Positions 6,801 to 12,768 of a DNA stretch of 12,768 nt are shown in pieces (within the stretch, counting starts at the first letter, position 1; the number at the start of each line of letters is the position of its first letter). A program made the translations under genes and the position numbers. The notes below the pieces were generated by a model, which worked only from the letters and a program-made list of their open reading frames with translations, had not been told where the DNA came from and ran no database searches. Where the stretch lies: assembly GCA_020847775.1 (NCBI GenBank), contig JADLBI010000144.1:1-12768 (forward strand), read 5' to 3'. Source of the stretch: Opitutaceae bacterium. Lineage in GTDB: Bacteria > Verrucomicrobiota > Verrucomicrobiia > Opitutales > Opitutaceae.

Positions 6801-7119
6801 GCTCTTCGCATTGACGCGGACCGATCTCACCGACGCGACCAAGACCGCCGACGCCATTCGCCGCATGGCCGCGCGCCTGCCGACCTACGTCACGCTCAAG
6901 GAGGTCAAAAAGCGCTGGGGCCACGGTCAGGAGGACGTCTATCCGGTCACGCAGTTTGAAAAACTCTGGGGCGACATGACTGCGCTGCCCGAATGCACCA
7001 ACGCCTTTGCCGGCGTCCCGCGCGCCCGCGGCCAGCAGCTCAAAGATCAAGCTCAGCTCGACGGCTGGCAACGCGACGGTTCCGCCGCCGACATCGAAGC
7101 GTTGTGCGATTTTACGTGA
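3799..7119 (+). CDS. Fused GHMP kinase-like / UDP-sugar pyrophosphorylase-like protein
   Basis: An 1106-residue cytosolic protein. Residues 1-170 are helical with TPR-like character. A fucokinase-like GHMP region follows (about 175-650): RMDLTHCGWSD (183-193) matches the fucokinase RxDLAGGWSD motif, GGSGGGWQDSGG (366-377) matches GTGGGWQDQxGG, and GGMSGGGMGFIF (529-540) is the C-terminal GHMP loop. The phosphate loop expected as GSGLGTSS reads GSRLAVSTN (316-324), so kinase activity is uncertain. From about 735 to the end lies a UDPGP-type nucleotidyltransferase: AAGVGSR (739-745), K754-G755, and HNIDTLGATPD (920-930) like the NxDNLGA motif of UTP-glucose-1-phosphate uridylyltransferases. Such a pair would phosphorylate a sugar at C1 and load it onto a nucleotide, as bifunctional fucokinase/GDP-fucose pyrophosphorylase does, but here the domain order is reversed. 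The sugar is unknown. It starts at 3799 within the ATGA overlap. Confidence 0.8.
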   Translation: MKSPLLDIITSDDTAVRDRAVESWCRGKSAADLLAACTELDAFRRRETNLYRRVRALFFLSAIHRYHLPALSDYPRNGRVPYAGFQFLLERRFEEAIGLFQNELAAHGANETLSSALAAAYYALGFQTLADQVRRTVRSTRGNAWMFRMGHPLDQSLRVRPELLARRDVDSAYPVLRELTAVRMDLTHCGWSDIFFLGMDFPEGARVLNISVDLGVHGRDAAPRPPVEAWLRVIDEPVIRLTSVDLGASAVLETIDDVFDFARDYLGLLKAAVIAAGIVPPGIERSGTSLPELLAQIFGTGRGFELVSNVNRIPKGSRLAVSTNLLGALIGACMRATGQIASLDGPMQESERRIVAARAILGEWIGGSGGGWQDSGGLWPGIKLIEGTLATNVDPEHGISRGRLLPRHTLLGPDRVSAEARQKLQDSLVLVHGGMAQNVGPILEMATEKYLLRSAAEWQARQRAVATLDEILGFLAKGDIRALGRALTENFTGPLQTMIPWVSNLYTERLIAGTRERFGDDFWGFWMLGGMSGGGMGFIFAPERKCEGQEFLRQFMLATKCELEAALPFAMDPVVYDFAINEHGSASTLLRNDEALLPAGYYQATVPASLRRDEATLTARERLDVRQFNTAARTKPEFAAILAGLLERPPPTAKAAAGSSGQLRDLLAANGFDQTQHEQIRGDLQSGRIGLALNRLPATTRIEDAASGDLADFYQLSPALRTSGEAALRSGEVAVVTYAAGVGSRWTQGAGVVKGLHPFAKFAGQHRNFIEVHLAKTRRVSRVYGAPIPHVFTTSHLTHAPIEQMLASRMSGAVDREVWLSPGRSIGLRLVPTVRDLQFAWEETAQQRLDEQKQKMRDSVRAALANWARVTGEGSDYTDNLPEQCLHPVGHWFEIPNLLKNGVLARLLAAQPQLRTLMVHNIDTLGATPDPAMVGWFQSAGTTLGWEVITRRIEDHGGGLARVNGKLRLVEGLALPREEDEFALSYYNANTCWIDIDRLLALFALTRTDLTDATKTADAIRRMAARLPTYVTLKEVKKRWGHGQEDVYPVTQFEKLWGDMTALPECTNAFAGVPRARGQQLKDQAQLDGWQRDGSAADIEALCDFT

Positions 7120-7131
7120 AGCCAAATTGTT

Positions 7132-7155
7132 GGGCGGGATCAGACGATTCCGCCC
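7132..7155. repeat. Palindromic hairpin, ten pairs, tetraloop AGAC
   Basis: GGGCGGGATC (7132-7141) pairs with GATTCCGCCC (7146-7155) through ten pairs including one G-T wobble, loop AGAC. It begins twelve bases after the stop of the kinase/pyrophosphorylase gene. No T tract follows, so a classical intrinsic terminator is unlikely. It resembles the interspersed GGGCGG-type palindromes I associate with Verrucomicrobiota intergenic regions and may also stabilise mRNA 3' ends. Nothing else is recognised in 7120-7218. Confidence 0.65.
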
Positions 7156-7218
7156 TACAGTTCGCGCCGCTTTCACCTTTTCAGTTGTCCCCGCGCACAC
7201 ACGCGCCTTGCTGAAAGC

Positions 7219-8013
7219 ATGGCGATGCGTTTTTGCATTTTAGGCAGCGGCAGCTCGGGCAATAGCGCCCTGCTCCAGACCGCGGGGGCCAATGTGCTCG
7301 TGGATGCCGGGTTTTCCGCCCGCAAGCTCGGCCAGCTCCTCGCCACCGTCGGCCACGATCTCGCCCGCATCGACGCGATTTTCATCACGCACGAGCACGG
7401 CGATCATGCCTCGGCTATCGAAGGCTTGAAAAAGTTTCCCCACATCCGGCTGTTCGCCAATCCAGCCACGGCCCGCGCCGTGCAGGCCAAGCTCAGCTAC
7501 CGGGCCGATTGGGTGTATTTTGAAACCGGCTCGACCTTCCAATTTCGCGATCTCGAAATCGCCGCCTTCGCCGTCCCGCATGACGCGCAGGATCCGGTGG
7601 GCTTCCGCATCAGCCACGGCTTCGAGGGCGATTTGCTTTCGCCGCGCCGCAGTCTCGCCTGGCTCACCGACCTCGGCTACGCGCCCCAGCACATTCACGA
7701 ACATTTGCGTGGGGCCGATGTCGTCGTGGTCGAGGCCAACCATTGCGCCGATTTGCTTAAGAATGACACCAAGCGTCCGTGGTCACTCAAACAACGCATC
7801 AGCGGACGCCACGGCCATCTTTCCAATCAAAGCGCGCGGGAGCTGCTGGAGAGCATCGCCAGCCCGCGCTGGCGCCACATTTTCCTCACGCATTTGAGTC
7901 GCGATTGCAACAGCCCCGAGGCCGTTTCGGCGGCGTTCGCCGGCAGCCGCCTCGGTTGCGAACTCTCCATCGTCGCTCCCGGCCTCAGCACACCGCTCAT
8001 TGAATTCGTCTGA
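7219..8013 (+). CDS. MBL-fold metallohydrolase, YycJ/WalJ type
   Basis: A 264-residue cytosolic metallo-beta-lactamase-fold protein. The metal motif is H58-E-H60-G-D62-H63, with further ligands suggested by H121 (HDAQDP), D151 (TDLGY) and H175 (EANH). Family-specific stretches are the N-terminal LGSGSSGNS, WSLKQRI with GRHGHLSN (196-203), and THLSRDCN near the end. YycJ/WalJ proteins are predicted nucleases linked to DNA repair or cell-wall regulation in Firmicutes; the role here is unknown. The start is ATG 7219, with another in-frame ATG at 7225 equally possible; no strong ribosome site is seen. The stop is two bases before the pyruvate kinase start, so the two are very likely co-transcribed, although no functional link is known. 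Confidence 0.9.
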   Translation: MAMRFCILGSGSSGNSALLQTAGANVLVDAGFSARKLGQLLATVGHDLARIDAIFITHEHGDHASAIEGLKKFPHIRLFANPATARAVQAKLSYRADWVYFETGSTFQFRDLEIAAFAVPHDAQDPVGFRISHGFEGDLLSPRRSLAWLTDLGYAPQHIHEHLRGADVVVVEANHCADLLKNDTKRPWSLKQRISGRHGHLSNQSARELLESIASPRWRHIFLTHLSRDCNSPEAVSAAFAGSRLGCELSIVAPGLSTPLIEFV

Positions 8014-8015
8014 CC

Positions 8016-9443
8016 ATGATCCCTGATTTCCGCCGCACCAAAATCATCTTCACCGTCGGTCCCGCCACGGAAAGCGAGGCCGCCCTCGAATCGCTCATCC
8101 GCGCCGGCGTGGACATCGCACGGCTCAACATGGCCCACGCCAACCACGAATGGACGCGCGCCATCATCCGCCGCATTCGCAAGGTCAGTGCCAGGGTCGG
8201 CCGCGACATCGCCGTCCTCATGGACATCAAGGGGCCGGAAATCCGCACCGGCGATGTGTCCGTGCCGCTCGAACTCAAGGCCGGCGAGATCTTCGACTTC
8301 ACCGTCAAGCCCGGCGCCGACCGCGAAAACGCCGAGGAGGTCCGCTCGGTGGACGTCAACTACCGCGATCTCGTCAACGACATCCGCGTCGGTGACACCG
8401 TGCTCGTGGACAATGGCCTCATCCGCCTCGAAGTCCTCGAAAAACACAACGCGCACATTCGCTGCCGCGTCCTCATCCCCGGCGAACTCAAGTCGCGCCG
8501 CCACATCAATCTGCCCGGCGTAAAGGTGAACCTCCCTTCGCTCACCGAGAAGGACCGCGCCGACACCACTGGGGGTTTGGAAGAGGGTCTCGATTTTGTC
8601 GCGCTCTCTTTCGTGCGCACCGCTGACGACGTCGCGTTGCTGCGCGAGTTTCTCGCGGCCAAAAAATCCAAGGCGCGCATCATCGCCAAGATCGAGGACC
8701 AGTCCGGCATCACGCACCTTGAGGACATCGTCCGCGCCGCGGATGGTTTGATGATCGCGCGCGGCGACCTCGGCATCGAATGCCCGTTCGAAGAGCTGCC
8801 CATCATCCAGCGCCGCGCCGTGCGCGCCTGTCTCGCCAACAGCCGCCCGGTCATCGTCGCCACGCACATGCTGGAGTCGATGATTTCGCAGCCCATGCCC
8901 ACGCGCGCGGAGATCACCGACGTGGCCAACGCCGTTTACGAGCTCGCCGACTGCGTCATGCTCTCCGGCGAAACCACCATCGGCCAATACCCGCTCGAAT
9001 GCGTGCGCATCCTCGACCAGGTCGCGCGCCGCATCGAACGCGAGGATGACACCGAGAATCGCGAGGTGGCCGTCTTCACCGGCGACCGCATGAAAATGCT
9101 CCACTCCGCCGTCGTGCTGGCCAACCAGATCCCGGGGTCGAAAATCCTCACCTTCACCCGCCACGGTTTCATGGCGCACGGCCTGGCCGCGCTGCGCCCG
9201 GTCCACTCGCCCATTCTCGCCTTTACTCCGCACGAACAGCTTTTCCTGCAACTGCGCCTCCTGCGGGCGGTCGAGCCTTTCCTGATTCCCTTCGCCACCG
9301 AGCCCGATGCCACCATCGAAAACGCGATCGCGGTTCTGCGGCAAACCGGCCGCGTCGTCCCCGGCGACAAACTCGTCGTCGCCACCGACATCCTCTCGCA
9401 AGACCGTCTCGTGGACAGCGTGCAACTGCGCGCGGTGCGGTAG
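8016..9443 (+). CDS. pyk: Pyruvate kinase
   Basis: Last step of glycolysis in the cytosol: phosphoenolpyruvate plus ADP to pyruvate plus ATP. The 475-residue length is normal. Motifs in order are RTKIIFTVGP (7-16), RLNMAHA (36-42), DIKGPEIRTG (70-79), AKIE with K225 and E227, MIARGDLG with D251 (246-253), AT-HMLESM with T283, then PTRAE and VMLSGET; a C-terminal regulatory-like domain follows. Odd points: the usual RLNFSHG reads RLNMAHA, so the serine that coordinates potassium in characterised enzymes is A40. The usual DTKGPE reads DIKGPE, replacing a threonine ligand by I71. The glutamate of potassium-dependent enzymes (E75) is kept. TQMLES reads THMLES. The gene follows the MBL-fold gene by two bases, so it probably relies on its transcription. 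Confidence 0.97.
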   Translation: MIPDFRRTKIIFTVGPATESEAALESLIRAGVDIARLNMAHANHEWTRAIIRRIRKVSARVGRDIAVLMDIKGPEIRTGDVSVPLELKAGEIFDFTVKPGADRENAEEVRSVDVNYRDLVNDIRVGDTVLVDNGLIRLEVLEKHNAHIRCRVLIPGELKSRRHINLPGVKVNLPSLTEKDRADTTGGLEEGLDFVALSFVRTADDVALLREFLAAKKSKARIIAKIEDQSGITHLEDIVRAADGLMIARGDLGIECPFEELPIIQRRAVRACLANSRPVIVATHMLESMISQPMPTRAEITDVANAVYELADCVMLSGETTIGQYPLECVRILDQVARRIEREDDTENREVAVFTGDRMKMLHSAVVLANQIPGSKILTFTRHGFMAHGLAALRPVHSPILAFTPHEQLFLQLRLLRAVEPFLIPFATEPDATIENAIAVLRQTGRVVPGDKLVVATDILSQDRLVDSVQLRAVR

Positions 9444-9460
9444 TCGCGGTGGCCCCGGTG

Positions 9461-9476
9461 GCGGCGAGCGCGCCGC
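9461..9476. other. GC-rich hairpin after pyk
   Basis: GCGGCG (9461-9466), loop AGCG, CGCCGC (9471-9476) forms six G-C pairs eighteen bases after the pyruvate kinase stop. No T tract follows directly (the closest is CTTTTCC about fifteen bases later). It may end the upstream transcript or be another intergenic palindrome. Nothing else is recognised in 9444-9537. Confidence 0.35.
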
Positions 9477-9537
9477 GAGCCGACCTGCGGTGCCTTTTCC
9501 ATTTGCGCGAATCCAAATTCCACGCATCTCTAGCCCC

Positions 9538-9897
9538 ATGAAACGTCTCGCCTGGCTGCTCCTCTTGGTCTGCACCGCCGCTTTTGCGCGGGTGCAACCC
9601 ATCGAGTTGCCCGTCGAACCGGACTCCTGCTGCTGTTGCGAAACCTCCGGAGCCTGCGGCATGCCGGATTGCGCGCCGCCCCCGGCGCAGATCATGGTCG
9701 CATTGGACCGGCCCGCGACGGCACAACGCGCGGAAACCCGCCGCAAAACCGCGCAACCAGTCCACATTGCGACACGAAAATTCTACGCGCCGTTTCTTAC
9801 GGCCACACCGCCGGAATCAGTCTCCTTCGCGAAGGATATGCCGGTCACCCCACCTGCTCCGCCCCTGCGCGTGACGCAGTGCCAGTGGTTGATTTGA
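9538..9897 (+). CDS. Small secreted Cys-rich protein ahead of metal-efflux genes
   Basis: A 119-residue protein with an N-terminal signal peptide (MKRLAWLLLL core, likely cleavage after TAAFA near residue 17). Next comes a dense cysteine cluster: C31-C34 in a row, C40 and C45 within GACGMPDC, and one more at C115. The rest is proline-rich and polar with no recognised domain. The cluster and the location upstream of a CusB-type adaptor and CusA-type pump, same strand, suggest a periplasmic metal-binding or metal-sensing accessory (inference). The start is ATG 9538, which places the signal peptide correctly; the frame is open upstream inside pyk but reads as shadow. No clear ribosome site. A real but unnamed gene. 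Confidence 0.7.
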   Translation: MKRLAWLLLLVCTAAFARVQPIELPVEPDSCCCCETSGACGMPDCAPPPAQIMVALDRPATAQRAETRRKTAQPVHIATRKFYAPFLTATPPESVSFAKDMPVTPPAPPLRVTQCQWLI

Positions 9898-9922
9898 GCT
9901 GACAGGCGTATTGCGCCCGCAC

Positions 9923-9979
9923 GTAGCGCAGGCTTCCAGCCTGCCTTCATCACCAATGCAGGCGCGAAGCCTGCGTCAC
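9923..9979. repeat. Long inverted repeat, 22-bp arms, interspersed palindrome
   Basis: Arms 9923-9944 (starts GTAGCGCAGGCTTCC) and 9958-9979 match as inverted copies at 18 of 22 positions with a 13-base spacer. Each arm also folds on itself, the left as GCAGGCT-TCC-AGCCTGC. This GCAGGCTTCCAGCCTGC pattern is one I associate with repeated intergenic palindromes in Verrucomicrobiota. It lies between the Cys-rich gene and the adaptor gene. With no T tract it is probably a repeat or mRNA structure that separates expression of the two genes. Confidence 0.7.
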
Positions 9980-10035
9980 TTGGAATGCGCTGAGGGCTCA
10001 TGCTCTCCACTGCCCATACTTATCTGTCATTCACC

Positions 10036-11652
10036 ATGAAACTTTTCCGTCTCCTTCTTCTTCTCGCAATTTTGCCCGCGGGGCTCACCGCCACCCCCGC
10101 CCAAATCTACCAATGCCCCATGCATCCGTGGATCAAGTCGGAACATCCCGGCGACAAATGCACCATCTGCGGCATGGCTCTCGTCGCCGCCACCGCGGCC
10201 GACCCCAACGTCCCCGCTGATCCCAATCTCGTCACCCTCACCCCCGCCCAACACGATGTGGTTGGCGTCGCCACCACCGCTGTGACCCGCGGCACCCTCG
10301 TGCGCTCGCTCCGCTTCAACGGCGTCGTGGATGACGACGAGACCCGCCACCGCATCCTCGCCGCCCGCGTGCCCGGCCGGGTGGAAAAACTTTTCGTCAA
10401 CTTCGTCGGCGCCGAGGTGAAGGCGGGCGAGCCGCTCGTCACGATCTACAGCCCCGAGATGCTCACCGCCCAGCGCACCTACGTCGAACAACTGCGCGGC
10501 GGCGAGGCCTTCGCCCCGTCGGTCCGCGCCGCCGCGCGCGAACGCCTGCTCGAGCTCGGCCTGACCGGGGAGGAAATCCACATCCTCGAAAACACGCTGG
10601 AACCCACCGCCATGGTTACCGTGCGCGCGCCCATGTCCGGCACCGTCGTTTCACGCGCCGTTTACGAAGGCCAATACGTCGCGCTCAACGACCGGCTCTT
10701 CGAAATCGGCGACTTCTCCCGCATGTGGTTCGTGTTCGACGTTTACGAACCCGACCTCGCCTGGCTGCAAACCGGCCAGACCGTCGAAATCGCCCTCCCG
10801 TCGCTACCCGGCCTGGTGCTCACCGGCCCCATCAACTTCATCGATCCCAACCTCAATGAGACCACGCGGACCGCCCGGGCCCGCGTCATCCTCGACAACC
10901 CCGACCGCCGCGTCATGCACCGCCAGACCGGCGCCGGCACGGTGCGCGTGGAAACTCCCGACGTCCTGCTCGTGCCGCGTTCGGCCGTGCTGCAACACTC
11001 CGGCCAGCCCGTCGTGTTCATTGAGCAAAAGGACCGCACCTATGCCGCGCGCGAGATCACGCTCGGCCGCACCGGTGATGAGTTCGCCGCCGTGCTCGGC
11101 GGCTTGGCCGTCGGCGACCAGGTCGTCACCCAGGGCGCGCTCATCCTCGATGGCCAGGCGCAACTCGCCCATGCCGCGGCGGCCCATACGGCGCACGCTC
11201 CGGCCCCCGCGCCCGAAAAGATCGCCGCCGAGCCGACCACGTCGAGCGGCGCGGCCTACGCGGCCCTGCGCGAACTCGCCTTCGCCGCCGCCGACGCCGC
11301 GCGCGCCTTGGCCAACGACGACCTCGCCGCCTATCAACGCGCCTTGCCCGGCTTGCGCGACCTGCTACCGGCCTACCTCGCCGCCGCGCCTCACAATACA
11401 CTGGCCACCTTCCAAGACACGCTCGGGACCGGGACGAATTTGCGCGACGCCCGCCGCGCCTTCGAACCGTTCAGCACCGCGCTGGCCGATCTCGTCCGCG
11501 AGGCCCACCTGCACCACCGCGAGGGCCTCCACGTGTTCCAATGCCCCATGACGCCCGTGCTCGGCACCGGCCGCTGGCTCTCGCGTGACGACCAACTGCG
11601 CAATCCGTTCTTCGGCGCCGCCATGCTCGAATGCGGCGAAGAACTCGAATGA
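10036..11652 (+). CDS. CusB-type RND efflux periplasmic adaptor with metal-binding ends
   Basis: A 538-residue membrane-fusion protein linking an inner-membrane RND pump to an outer-membrane channel for heavy-metal (probably copper/silver) export. An N-terminal signal peptide (about 1-20) precedes a heavy-metal-binding domain: YQCPMHP (25-31) and C42-x2-C45-GM. The adaptor body (about 75-375) includes PGRVEKLF, the lipoyl-like VRAPMSGTVVSR (196-207), GDFSRMWFVFDVYE and LLVPRSAV. A His/Ala/Pro-rich linker (379-394) leads to a C-terminal DUF3347-like domain (about 405-538) with FQCPM (501-505) and RNPFFGAAMLECGE at the end, a second likely metal site. The start is ATG 10036, which gives a clean signal peptide; an upstream in-frame ATG at 10000 would add twelve residues and spoil it. 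The pump gene follows after ten bases. Confidence 0.93.
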   Translation: MKLFRLLLLLAILPAGLTATPAQIYQCPMHPWIKSEHPGDKCTICGMALVAATAADPNVPADPNLVTLTPAQHDVVGVATTAVTRGTLVRSLRFNGVVDDDETRHRILAARVPGRVEKLFVNFVGAEVKAGEPLVTIYSPEMLTAQRTYVEQLRGGEAFAPSVRAAARERLLELGLTGEEIHILENTLEPTAMVTVRAPMSGTVVSRAVYEGQYVALNDRLFEIGDFSRMWFVFDVYEPDLAWLQTGQTVEIALPSLPGLVLTGPINFIDPNLNETTRTARARVILDNPDRRVMHRQTGAGTVRVETPDVLLVPRSAVLQHSGQPVVFIEQKDRTYAAREITLGRTGDEFAAVLGGLAVGDQVVTQGALILDGQAQLAHAAAAHTAHAPAPAPEKIAAEPTTSSGAAYAALRELAFAAADAARALANDDLAAYQRALPGLRDLLPAYLAAAPHNTLATFQDTLGTGTNLRDARRAFEPFSTALADLVREAHLHHREGLHVFQCPMTPVLGTGRWLSRDDQLRNPFFGAAMLECGEELE

Positions 11653-11662
11653 GCCCGCGACC

Positions 11663-12768
11663 ATGATCAACCGACTCATTCATTGGTCGCTGCGCCACCG
11701 GTTCATCGTCATCGCCGGTTTCATCGCGCTCTGCGCCTGGGGTGTCGTCGCGCTCAAGCGCGTGCCCATCGACGCCCTGCCCGATCTCTCGGAGAACCAA
11801 GTCATCGTTTACGCCGACTGGGCGGGCCGCAGCCCGCAGGAAGTCGAGGACCAGATCACCTACCCGCTCAGCGTTTCGCTCCAAGGCCTCGCCGGCGTCA
11901 AATCCGTGCGCGCCTCCTCCATGTTCGGGTTCTCGTTCCTCACGGTAATCTTCGCCGACCAGGTTGACACCTACTTCGCGCGCACCCGCGTGCTCGAACG
12001 CCTCAACTCGCTCGGCGATCTGCTGCCCGAAGGCGTCACCGCCCGCCTCGGGCCCGACGCCACCGGCCTCGGCTGGGTTTATCAATACTACCTCAAGGAC
12101 GAATCCGGCACGCAGGACCTCGGCTCGCTCCGCGCCTTGCAGGACACCTACGTGCGCTACGAACTCGCCTCCGTGCCCGGCGTGGCGGAGGTCGCGAGCA
12201 TCGGCGGCTTCGTGCGCCAGTGGCAAATCGAAGTCTCCTCCCTCAAGCTCCAGCAATACGATGTGACCCTCGGCCAGGTGATGGACGCGGTATCCGCCGG
12301 CAATCTCAACGTCGGCGGTCGCACCATCGAGGAAAACGGCGCCGAATACGTCGTGCGCGGCGTCGGCCTCGTCCAAAACGCCGCGGACCTCGGCTCCATC
12401 GTCGTGGCCCCGCGCGGCGGCACGCCCTTGCTCCTGCGCGATCTCGCCACGATCCAAATCGGCGGCGATTTCCGCCGCGGCACCCTGGACGTCAACGGCC
12501 GCGAAGTCGTCGGCGGCATCGTGATCATGCGCTACGGCGAAAACGCCTATCGCGTCATTCAAGACGTGAAGCAGCGCCTCGCCAGCCTCGCCTCCGGTCT
12601 GCCGCCCGGCGTCATCATCGAGTCGTTCTACGACCGCAGTGATCTCATCAGCCGCGCCATCAACACCCTAAAGCACGCCCTCACCGAGGAAATCATCCTC
12701 GTGACGCTCGCGCACATCCTGTTCCTCTTTCACTTCCGCAGCATCCTGATTGTCACGCTGCCGCTGCC
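11663..12768 (+). CDS. CusA-type heavy-metal RND efflux pump, 5' part (cut by window end)
   Basis: The first 368 residues of an inner-membrane RND transporter; family members are about 1040 residues, so the rest lies outside. It begins MINRLIHWSLRHR followed by membrane segment 1 (about 14-33). Then come PIDALPDLSE, the porter-domain stretch FGFSFLTVIF, GPDATGLGW, VPGVAEVASIGG, GGRTIEENG, LRDLA and FRRGTLDVNG, and the start of the second membrane region (EEIILVTLAHILFLF). The order and spacing follow Escherichia coli CusA closely. It would export copper/silver or related divalent cations using the proton gradient. Diagnostic methionines of the Cus metal path lie beyond the window, so metal specificity cannot be read. 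Only ten bases separate it from the adaptor gene. Confidence 0.93.
   Translation, partial: MINRLIHWSLRHRFIVIAGFIALCAWGVVALKRVPIDALPDLSENQVIVYADWAGRSPQEVEDQITYPLSVSLQGLAGVKSVRASSMFGFSFLTVIFADQVDTYFARTRVLERLNSLGDLLPEGVTARLGPDATGLGWVYQYYLKDESGTQDLGSLRALQDTYVRYELASVPGVAEVASIGGFVRQWQIEVSSLKLQQYDVTLGQVMDAVSAGNLNVGGRTIEENGAEYVVRGVGLVQNAADLGSIVVAPRGGTPLLLRDLATIQIGGDFRRGTLDVNGREVVGGIVIMRYGENAYRVIQDVKQRLASLASGLPPGVIIESFYDRSDLISRAINTLKHALTEEIILVTLAHILFLFHFRSILIVTLPL

Noticed and set aside
6259..7200. Minus-strand open frames opposite the kinase/pyrophosphorylase gene (also 3691-4449 and 5068-5607)
   Set aside because: They are shadows of the long plus-strand gene, with low-complexity translations and no domain.
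7827..9767. Minus-strand open frame of 646 codons opposite the hydrolase and pyruvate kinase genes
   Set aside because: It is antisense to two clearly conserved genes, and its translation is Asp/Gly/His/Ala-rich with no motif, as expected from the codon bias of GC-rich genes.

Overview
The window reads as chromosomal DNA of a GC-rich Gram-negative bacterium, most likely Verrucomicrobiota (Opitutales-like). That placement rests on the gene types, on the family of palindromic GC-rich intergenic repeats and on the GxxExxY element. It is recognition from memory rather than a computed phylogeny. Genes cover almost everything and no gap exceeds 300 bases.

Left part (1-2842): a tRNA-Asn(GTT) faces a minus-strand cluster transcribed leftwards in the order 6-pyruvoyl-tetrahydropterin synthase, FolE2-type GTP cyclohydrolase I, a GxxExxY protein, and a short-chain dehydrogenase resembling bacterial sepiapterin reductase. 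Without the GxxExxY gene this is a three-step route GTP -> dihydroneopterin triphosphate -> 6-pyruvoyl-tetrahydropterin -> tetrahydrobiopterin-like pterin. The GxxExxY gene lies in a 448-bp unit bounded by 34-bp inverted repeats (32 of 34 bases identical) between folE2 and the reductase. The unit has displaced the start of the reductase. Removing it on paper restores a GTG start one base after the folE2 stop.

Middle (2951-7119): two plus-strand genes overlap by ATGA. The first is a GalU-like sugar nucleotidyltransferase whose glycine-rich loop is altered. The second is an 1106-residue protein with a fucokinase-like GHMP region followed by a UDP-sugar pyrophosphorylase-like domain with an intact loop. 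They may form one enzyme complex that makes an activated sugar of unknown identity.

Right part (7219-12768): a YycJ/WalJ-type metallo-beta-lactamase-fold hydrolase sits two bases before a pyruvate kinase that has unusual potassium-site residues. Then comes a heavy-metal efflux locus: a small secreted Cys-rich protein, a CusB-type periplasmic adaptor with metal-binding segments at both ends, and a CusA-type RND pump cut by the window end. Palindromic repeats mark the gaps at 7132-7155 and 9923-9979.
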